NCBI GenBank assembly: GCA_910587695.1
Contig: CAJUNC010000002.1
Span: 1-64,000 of the forward strand
Length of the DNA: 64,000 nucleotides
Origin: an uncultured Lactobacillus sp.
Lineage (GTDB): Bacteria > Bacillota > Bacilli > Lactobacillales > Lactobacillaceae
Reading direction: 5' to 3'
Of this stretch, positions 57,874-64,000 are shown piece after piece. A program made the translations under genes and the position numbers. How positions within the stretch are numbered: position 1 is the first letter of the stretch; each line of letters starts with the position of its first letter. The notes under the pieces are model-generated. The model saw only the letters and a program-made list of their open reading frames with translations, was not told the DNA's origin and did not search any database.

Positions 57874-58587
57874 ATGAAAAAGATTTTAGTTGTAGATGAT
57901 GAGAAACCGATCTTAGATATCATCAAGTTCAATCTGACCAAAGAAGGTTACGATGTATACACTGCCGAAGATGGCCAAGAGGCTTTAGATAAGGTCGAAG
58001 AGGTCTTACCTGATCTGATCATTTTAGATCTGATGTTACCTAAGGTCGATGGGCTCGAAGTGGCACGTGAAGTTCGAAAAAAATATGAAATGCCGATCAT
58101 TATGGTAACGGCTAAAGATACAGAATTAGATAAAGTCTTAGGCTTAGAAATGGGTGCTGATGACTATGTGACCAAACCATTTTCTAACCGTGAATTGATC
58201 GCACGGGTCAAGGCTAATTTACGGCGCCAAGCCACGGTAGTAGCCAGCGCTCAAAGTGAAGAAAAAGAAAAAAGTAATGACATTGTGATCGGAAATTTAA
58301 CGATCCACCCAGAGGCATATGTGGTCTCCAAAAATGATGAAAATATCGAATTGACCCATCGTGAATTTGAATTGCTTTACTATTTAGCTAAACACATTGG
58401 GCAAGTCATGACTAGAGAGCACTTGTTGCAGACCGTTTGGGGCTATGATTACTTTGGGGATGTTCGGACAGTTGACGTAACGGTCCGCCGTTTGCGCGAA
58501 AAGATCGAAGATAACCCTAGTCGCCCAGTCTGGTTGGTGACCCGCCGTGGGGTCGGCTATTATTTACGTAATCCAGAGGCCGAGTAA
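57874..58587 (+). CDS. walR: Response regulator WalR (YycF)
   Basis: A 237-residue OmpR-type regulator, essential in most Firmicutes, controlling cell-wall hydrolases. Receiver: VVDDEKPIL, phosphorylated Asp in LIILDLMLPKVDG (about residue 53) and MVTAKDTE, GADDYVTKPFS. The C-terminal winged helix (about 135-235) carries LTHREFELLYYLAKH and VDVTVRRLREKIED. walK starts one base after its stop. Confidence 0.97.
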   Translation: MKKILVVDDEKPILDIIKFNLTKEGYDVYTAEDGQEALDKVEEVLPDLIILDLMLPKVDGLEVAREVRKKYEMPIIMVTAKDTELDKVLGLEMGADDYVTKPFSNRELIARVKANLRRQATVVASAQSEEKEKSNDIVIGNLTIHPEAYVVSKNDENIELTHREFELLYYLAKHIGQVMTREHLLQTVWGYDYFGDVRTVDVTVRRLREKIEDNPSRPVWLVTRRGVGYYLRNPEAE

Positions 58588-58588
58588 A

Positions 58589-60454
58589 ATGAATAAGAAA
58601 TTGCATTTTTTCCAGTCGATCCATTTTAAGATCGCACTGGTTTTTGCTTTACTGTTGTTTTTAGCCTTTCAGATCGTTGGTGCGGTATTTGTACAACGCT
58701 TAAAAAGTGAGAATTTAAAACAATTTAAGCAAAGTGTGGAAATGCCAGCTTATGTCAATAATTTGCTAGTCACGCAATTGAATGAAGCTGATACAAATGA
58801 AGCAAATGAGCGGATCAAAACTATCTTAGATGATATCAATAATAATAATATTTCAGATATTCAAGTTGTAGATGCTAAAGGTGTGATCCGTGGTGAAAAT
58901 AATGTGAATACTCGCTCGATGATCGGGCAAAAAGCAACGAATAGTAATATTAAACAGGTTTTGTACAGTGGACGTAATTTCTCGCAGACGATGTACAATG
59001 AGCGCGATAATCGGCGCTATTATATCGCGATCACCCCGTTGTTCAATACTTCGGGCAATAACAATACAGTCGTCGGTGCGGTCTATGTCCGCGCTAATTT
59101 AGAAAGTGTCTACGATTCGGTCAATGACGTTATCGTGATCTTTGCGACCGCGGCGTTGATCGCTACGGGGATCGGGTTAGCCCTTGCGATCCTTGTTTCA
59201 AGTGCGATCACCCGCCCGATCGATGAAATGAAAAAGCAAACTGCGCGGATCGCTCGGGGAGATTATTCTGGTCAAGTCCAAGTTTATGGACGAGATGAAT
59301 TGGGTCAATTAGCCCAAGCCGTCAACAATCTATCTGCACGGGTCGAAGAAGCACAAGAAGCGACTGAATCAGAGCGACGACGCTTGGATCTGATCTTATC
59401 GCACATGTCAGATGGTGTGATCGCTACTGACCGTGGGGGCAAGATCACGATCATCAACGATATGGCGTGTGAAGCGTTAGAAGTAAAACCAGATGATGTT
59501 AGGAATAAGTCGATCTTAGATGTTTTGAATATCCGGGATAAATATACGATCCGCGAACTTTTGGAAAATCAAAATGAGATCATTTTGGATGAATTAGACA
59601 CCAATCGTGACCAGATCTTGAATGCCAATTTTTCGCTGATCCAACGGCGTTCAGGCTTTATCATCGGGATCGTCTGTGTCTTGCATGATATCACCGAACA
59701 ACAACGGATCGACCGCGAGCGGCGACAATTTGTTTCCAACGTTTCACATGAATTGCGGACACCGTTGACGAGTATGCGCAGTTACATTGAGGCATTAAAT
59801 GAAGGTGCTTGGCAAGACCCTGAGATCGCACCAGCCTTTTTAAAGGTCACTCAAGAAGAAACTGACCGGATGATCCGGATGATCAATGATCTTTTGAGTT
59901 TATCGCGAATGGATCTTGGAAAAGTCGAGTTAGACTTGGAGTTAGTCAACTTAAATGAATTGTTCAACTATATCTTGAACCGTTTTGATATGATGCTTGA
60001 AAAGGACAATAATGATACACGTGAAGTGACAAAAAATTATACGATCAAACGTGATTTTACCGATAAGACACTTTGGGTCGAAGTCGACACCGACAAGATC
60101 ATTCAAGTGGTAGATAATATCATGAATAATGCGATCAAGTATTCACCCGATGGTGGTGTGATCACTTGTCGTTTGTTGGAGACGCATAATCATGTCATCA
60201 TGAGTATCTCTGATCAAGGTCTAGGAATGCCAAAAAAGGAACTATCGCACATTTTTGAGCGCTTCTATCGTGTCGATAAGGCGCGTTCACGGGCACAAGG
60301 TGGGACTGGTCTTGGACTAGCGATCTCTAAAGAAGTGATCGAGTTACATCACGGCCGGATCTGGGTCGATAGTACAGAAGGAAAGGGTTCGACCTTCTAT
60401 ATCTCGCTACCATATGAAGAATACGAGGAAGGAGATCTATGGGATGAAGAATAA
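58589..60454 (+). CDS. walK: Sensor histidine kinase WalK (YycG)
   Basis: A 621-residue membrane kinase partnered with WalR. Two helices (about 10-30 and 180-205) flank an extracellular sensor; then HAMP (about 205-260), PAS (about 268-370), HisKA with SNVSHELRTPLTSMRSYIEA (His near 387) and HATPase with NNAIKYSPDGG and GTGLGLAIS. ATG 58589 matches the conserved start MNKKLHFFQSIHFKIAL. Its end overlaps walH by 11 bases. Confidence 0.97.
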   Translation: MNKKLHFFQSIHFKIALVFALLLFLAFQIVGAVFVQRLKSENLKQFKQSVEMPAYVNNLLVTQLNEADTNEANERIKTILDDINNNNISDIQVVDAKGVIRGENNVNTRSMIGQKATNSNIKQVLYSGRNFSQTMYNERDNRRYYIAITPLFNTSGNNNTVVGAVYVRANLESVYDSVNDVIVIFATAALIATGIGLALAILVSSAITRPIDEMKKQTARIARGDYSGQVQVYGRDELGQLAQAVNNLSARVEEAQEATESERRRLDLILSHMSDGVIATDRGGKITIINDMACEALEVKPDDVRNKSILDVLNIRDKYTIRELLENQNEIILDELDTNRDQILNANFSLIQRRSGFIIGIVCVLHDITEQQRIDRERRQFVSNVSHELRTPLTSMRSYIEALNEGAWQDPEIAPAFLKVTQEETDRMIRMINDLLSLSRMDLGKVELDLELVNLNELFNYILNRFDMMLEKDNNDTREVTKNYTIKRDFTDKTLWVEVDTDKIIQVVDNIMNNAIKYSPDGGVITCRLLETHNHVIMSISDQGLGMPKKELSHIFERFYRVDKARSRAQGGTGLGLAISKEVIELHHGRIWVDSTEGKGSTFYISLPYEEYEEGDLWDEE

Positions 60455-61811
60455 ACGCTTAAATGGGTGGTTTTTGCATGCCATTTTGATCCTTGCGGTG
60501 TTATTTAGTGTTGTTTTTACAGCTTTGATCTGGGTAACGCCTGTTTATTTTCAACGCATAGCAGGGATGGCAGCTCCGGATAAGACTAAAGTTATCAATG
60601 ATGATACCAACACGGCAGACAAGAAAAAATTAACTGATGTATATCGACCAGTATCGATCACGGTAACAGATAAACGCTCATCCAGTCGGCTATTGAGCAA
60701 TCGGATCGATGTAGTCGATCTAATGATGACTTCTTTAGAAGGAAGTAAGATAACTGATATCAGTGAACCAGAGACTGTCAGTAAAAACGAGTACCTAAAG
60801 CTAATGCAGACGCCTAGATCGTATCAGTTGAATTATGGTTCAGAGCTCTCCTTTGGAGTCTTGAAACAATACATTGCTGAACAGCCAGTTAAGAGTGAGA
60901 ATTACAGCTTTGATCGGATCGTGATCAGTTATGATGGCTCTGAGGTCTATTTTCTAGAAGATGCAGGTCTCAAGGTATACAAGGCCAAGTTGACCAAATA
61001 TGATAAAGATAAGCTCAATAACGTCCACAAAACAAAGGAGCTCAAGCGCTATAAACTTAGCTATGAATATCAAAACGGACGTCTGATCCAGTATTATGAA
61101 GATCAGGTCACGGTGCCACGTTATAGTTATTTATACAATAAAGAAAATGTGGGGATGTACGTTACACGCTTGTTAGGGACCGAAAAGAGCAGTACCTCAT
61201 CACTGACGACCCGTGAACAAGATGGCGTAACGGTCTATTCCGATGATTCGGGGCAAAAATTGAGCATCCGCGACAAAACGGGCTTGATAACATATACGGA
61301 TTATCTGACTGATGAGACTGGACGCCAGAATTGGACTTTAGATGATCATTTAACAAATGATTTTACTGATCTAGAGCAATTAGGCGTTAGTTTAACTGAT
61401 GTTAAGTATTCTGAGTATGATATGCAGGAAAAAAATGTCATCTATCGCAGTTACATCGATGGTTTTCCTGTGATCTCGGCACGCGATTTTGGGACTTATC
61501 AGATCCAAAATCGCGTCCGTAACAAGAAATTGATCTTTTCCCAATGCAGTCTACAAGTTCCAGTGCCAGCAGCTGGTAAAGCAGTGACGCTCAAGCCGAC
61601 TAAAGAGATCTTGCCTGAGTTACAAAGTGCCGACATCAATTTGGATAAGATCAGTGATATTCAGATCGGTTATACGGTCTCGCAAAATAGTACAGCTTCA
61701 TTGGTCATTGATCTGACACCGACATATTTTGTCAAATACAATAACGTTTGGATCAATTATCAAGATCTGATCTCAGGGAAGAAATGGGGGGATAACGCCA
61801 ATGAATTTTAA
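60444..61811 (+). CDS. walH: WalK accessory protein WalH (YycH)
   Basis: A 455-residue protein with one N-terminal membrane helix (about 10-32) and a large extracellular domain; with WalI it modulates WalK. Recognised by position and by its size and topology. ATG 60444 follows AAGGAGATCTATGGG and overlaps the end of walK. The stop overlaps walI by 11 bases. Confidence 0.9.
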   Translation: MKNKRLNGWFLHAILILAVLFSVVFTALIWVTPVYFQRIAGMAAPDKTKVINDDTNTADKKKLTDVYRPVSITVTDKRSSSRLLSNRIDVVDLMMTSLEGSKITDISEPETVSKNEYLKLMQTPRSYQLNYGSELSFGVLKQYIAEQPVKSENYSFDRIVISYDGSEVYFLEDAGLKVYKAKLTKYDKDKLNNVHKTKELKRYKLSYEYQNGRLIQYYEDQVTVPRYSYLYNKENVGMYVTRLLGTEKSSTSSLTTREQDGVTVYSDDSGQKLSIRDKTGLITYTDYLTDETGRQNWTLDDHLTNDFTDLEQLGVSLTDVKYSEYDMQEKNVIYRSYIDGFPVISARDFGTYQIQNRVRNKKLIFSQCSLQVPVPAAGKAVTLKPTKEILPELQSADINLDKISDIQIGYTVSQNSTASLVIDLTPTYFVKYNNVWINYQDLISGKKWGDNANEF

Positions 61812-62613
61812 GCGTATCGAATGGATCTTTGTCATTGCCTTTATCGCCTTAGATATCTTCTTATTAAGTGTTTATGTGACACAAAATGATACGATCGATC
61901 AACGAACGAGTTCGTTTTCTACGACCAATACTTCGGGATCTGTATTAAAGAGTATTAAAAATGATCAGATCTCTTATGGACATCTATCGGATAAAACTCA
62001 AGCTGGTTATTATGTCTCCAGCTCAAATTCAAATATTTTGCGGGAGAAAGCTGAGCAGTTGCGCTATAGTTGGGAATATGCCAATCATAAATTAACGGTC
62101 GACTTTACGGATGGTTTAAAACTAGTCGATCCAGACAAACCACAAGCAACAATAGATGAATTTTTGAAAGATAGTAGTATCGTCCTCTTTGGTAAGGAGT
62201 ATACTTATAATAAAGATCTTTCAACTAAATCCGTGATCGTTTATACGCAGATGATCTATGGGGGGCCGGTGTACTCTAATGATGGTCAGATCCGATTTGA
62301 GATCAAAAATGACTATGTGACAGGCTATACTCAAGGATATATGAATGACGTCCAGATCTTGCGTGAAAAACGTGATACTATCAGCCAAGAACGGGCGTTG
62401 ATCTGGTTATATCAATACAACAAGTTGCCCGCTAATACGCAAGTTTTGTGGTGTCATTTAGGGTATACACGGTTATTATCGGTAAATAACAGCATCGTAT
62501 ATATTCCGACTTGGAATTTCTGTATAAAAAACAGTAATACAGGTAACATCCAGTATCGACGGATCAACGCCTTTACAGGTAGTGTGATGGATGAGACGAT
62601 CAGTGTTAAATAA
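61801..62613 (+). CDS. walI: WalK accessory protein WalI (YycI)
   Basis: A 270-residue protein with an N-terminal helix (about 7-27, WIFVIAFIALDIFLLSVYV) and an extracellular YycI-type domain (e.g. GYYVSSSNSN, TQGYMNDVQ, RRINAFTGSVMDE). It acts with WalH on WalK. The start ATG overlaps walH (ATGA-like context), behind GGGGGATAACGCC. Confidence 0.9.
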   Translation: MNFKRIEWIFVIAFIALDIFLLSVYVTQNDTIDQRTSSFSTTNTSGSVLKSIKNDQISYGHLSDKTQAGYYVSSSNSNILREKAEQLRYSWEYANHKLTVDFTDGLKLVDPDKPQATIDEFLKDSSIVLFGKEYTYNKDLSTKSVIVYTQMIYGGPVYSNDGQIRFEIKNDYVTGYTQGYMNDVQILREKRDTISQERALIWLYQYNKLPANTQVLWCHLGYTRLLSVNNSIVYIPTWNFCIKNSNTGNIQYRRINAFTGSVMDETISVK

Positions 62614-62634
62614 ATGAGGAAGGATAGCTTGACA

Positions 62635-63441
62635 ATGAGTGAAGAAGTTGGGCTGAAAGTTAGCGTGCTTGCCAGTGGGAGTACAGGCAATGCAACTTAT
62701 ATCGAGACTCCTAAGCAAAAATTATTGATCGATGCTGGACTTTCGGGTAAAAAAATCGAAGGACTGATGAATTCGATCGGGCGGACATTAAAAGATGTTG
62801 ATAAGCTCTTAGTGACTCACGAACATAGTGATCATATCAAGGGTGTCGGTGTTTTAGCCCGCCGCTATGGCTTAGATGTCTATGCCAATGAGAAGACTTG
62901 GGAGCAAATGGCGCCTAAGATCGGACAGGTCAAAACAGAACAAAAGCACATTTTTAAACGTGAGACAGTCCAAACTTTTGGTGATCTAGATGTCCAAAGT
63001 TTTGGCGTTTCGCATGATGCGATCGATCCACAATTTTATAAAGTGCATTATGCGGGTAAATCATTTGCCATTGTGACAGATACTGGCTATGTTTCAGATC
63101 GGGTCAAAGGGATCGTAGAAAATGCAGATGGATATTTATTTGAATGCAACCACGATACTGAGATGTTACGCGCAGGGATCTATCCGTGGGCGCTAAAGCA
63201 ACGGATCTTGAGTGATCAAGGGCATTTATCCAATGAAGATGGCGCTAATGCGTTGATGAGCGTTTTAGGTGCTCGGACTAAGCAGATCTATCTTGGACAC
63301 TTGAGCCAAGAAAATAATGTCAAAGAACTAGCGCATTTAACAGTCCAACGTCAAATGCAAGCTAAAGACTTTGGTGTTGATCAAGATTTTCTCTTATTAG
63401 ACACCGATCCAGCGCAAGCGACCGAGTTGGCAGTTCTTTAA
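62635..63441 (+). CDS. walJ: Metallo-beta-lactamase-fold exonuclease WalJ (YycJ)
   Basis: A 268-residue metallo-beta-lactamase-fold protein. SVLASGSTGNATYIET starts the domain; the metal motif is LLVTHEHSDHIKGVG (about residues 56-70), with later metal ligands in VSHDAIDP and VTDTGY. It is a cotranscribed walRKHI partner with 5'-to-3' exonuclease activity in relatives, linked to DNA repair. ATG 62635 is used; TTG 62629 or ATG 62614 are in-frame alternatives. Confidence 0.92.
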   Translation: MSEEVGLKVSVLASGSTGNATYIETPKQKLLIDAGLSGKKIEGLMNSIGRTLKDVDKLLVTHEHSDHIKGVGVLARRYGLDVYANEKTWEQMAPKIGQVKTEQKHIFKRETVQTFGDLDVQSFGVSHDAIDPQFYKVHYAGKSFAIVTDTGYVSDRVKGIVENADGYLFECNHDTEMLRAGIYPWALKQRILSDQGHLSNEDGANALMSVLGARTKQIYLGHLSQENNVKELAHLTVQRQMQAKDFGVDQDFLLLDTDPAQATELAVL

Positions 63442-63556
63442 GATAAAACTATATTTTTTAGGATAAAGTTAATTTTTACATTATTGTAAGCAATTTTGTT
63501 GCAAAAGGCTTATTATATATAATATAGATACTTAATTTTAAGAGGTGACTTTTTGT

Positions 63557-64000
63557 ATGAGCAATAATGAACAATTTGATGGTGAGTTTAATGAAGTTGG
63601 CTCAAATAATGGGCCGGCCAAACAGCCAGGCTCAAAGCAACGAGGGCTAGGTAAAGTATTTTTGATCGGTCTGTGTGCTGGTGTACTTGGTGGTGGTGTA
63701 GCTGTTGGAGGCTATACTTTGTATCAAAATAACAGTACGCAACTAGCAAGTAATTCCCAAGGGACGACGGCGACCAGCAATGTTAAGGTCAACGTCAGCA
63801 CACAAACGACTAAAGCTTTTGATGCGGTCAAAGATGCAGTCGTTTCGGTCGAAGCCTATTCAGAACAACAATCCAGTTCGTCTTTAGAAGATCTCTTTGG
63901 GCAAAATTCTGGTAACTCGACTAGTCAAACATCCACTAGTGAAGGCTCAGGAGTCATTTATAAAAAGAGCGGTAATACTGCTTATATCGTCACAAATAAC
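63557..64000 (+). CDS. htrA: Serine protease HtrA (DegP), 5' part only
   Basis: The first 148 codons are inside the window, cut by the right edge. The protein begins with an acidic tail (MSNNEQFDGEFNEVGSNNG), one membrane anchor (about 37-57, FLIGLCAGVLGGGVAVGGY), a serine/threonine-rich linker, and the start of the trypsin-like domain (SEGSGVIYKKSGNTAYIVTN), just before the catalytic His. HtrA degrades misfolded secreted proteins. It is the usual neighbour of walJ. ATG 63557 follows AGAGGTGACTTTTTGT. Confidence 0.95.
   Translation, partial: MSNNEQFDGEFNEVGSNNGPAKQPGSKQRGLGKVFLIGLCAGVLGGGVAVGGYTLYQNNSTQLASNSQGTTATSNVKVNVSTQTTKAFDAVKDAVVSVEAYSEQQSSSSLEDLFGQNSGNSTSQTSTSEGSGVIYKKSGNTAYIVTNN

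Overview
This window looks like low-GC Gram-positive chromosome from a member of the Lactobacillaceae, most like a Ligilactobacillus-type homofermenter. That is inferred from the walRKHIJ-htrA block, pflBA, a lysine-type MurE beside a D-aspartate ligase and aspartate racemase (L-Lys/D-Asp peptidoglycan crossbridge), ECF-type vitamin uptake, frequent TTG/GTG starts, and an isolated ferrochelatase. No rRNA, insertion sequence, integrase or CRISPR array was found.

Layout. Positions 1-4.6 kb are accessory: gene remnants, a LysR regulator divergent from a DMT exporter, a small lipoprotein and two tandem paralogous membrane proteins. 4.7-8.1 kb holds dnaB and asnB. 8.1-10 kb holds a decayed gene, an Rgg-like regulator and a long untranslated gap. 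10-15.2 kb is threonine biosynthesis: thrC-lysC on the minus strand, diverging from hom-thrB. 15.3-18.4 kb has an MFS exporter, an AAA ATPase with phased operator-like repeats, and a striking array of about 121-bp structured repeats. 18.4-22 kb is the murE / D-Asp ligase / racD operon.

22.1-27.5 kb is the most exciting locus. A circular-bacteriocin precursor is followed by a large membrane protein, a SpoIIM/DUF95 protein split by a frameshift in an 8-T tract, an ABC ATPase, a four-helix membrane protein, an unannotated 23-residue peptide gene that stops inside the start codon of an AgrC-like histidine kinase, and a LytTR response regulator. A LytTR-type direct repeat (two ACGTTAA boxes 21 bp apart) precedes the precursor. 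Together these suggest a quorum-sensing-controlled circular bacteriocin whose inducing peptide lacks a double-glycine leader.

28-34 kb: a DUF2089-like regulator, hemH, a hypothetical gene, pepF, and a MetA-like/cysK sulfur operon. 34-37.7 kb: a second LysR that shares an operator-like motif with the first, divergent from an AT-rich two-gene cassette of unknown function (354-residue novel protein plus a HerA/FtsK-like ATPase), a candidate defence or conflict module. 37.8-46.7 kb: an NCS2 purine permease, a membrane-anchored MerR regulator with its own 19-bp-spacer promoter, purA, a glycosyltransferase, and pflBA behind a cre site. 46.7-57.7 kb: a membrane protein paralogous to one in the bacteriocin locus, a decayed stretch, a thioesterase, a P-type ATPase, a structured RNA with a strong promoter and terminator, a nucleoside transporter, a B6 kinase plus ECF S component, and two identical tRNA-Lys(CUU) genes flanking an AraC regulator. 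57.8-64 kb: walRKHIJ and the start of htrA, cut by the window end.

All calls are from reading the sequence; family names are recognised from motifs, not from searches.
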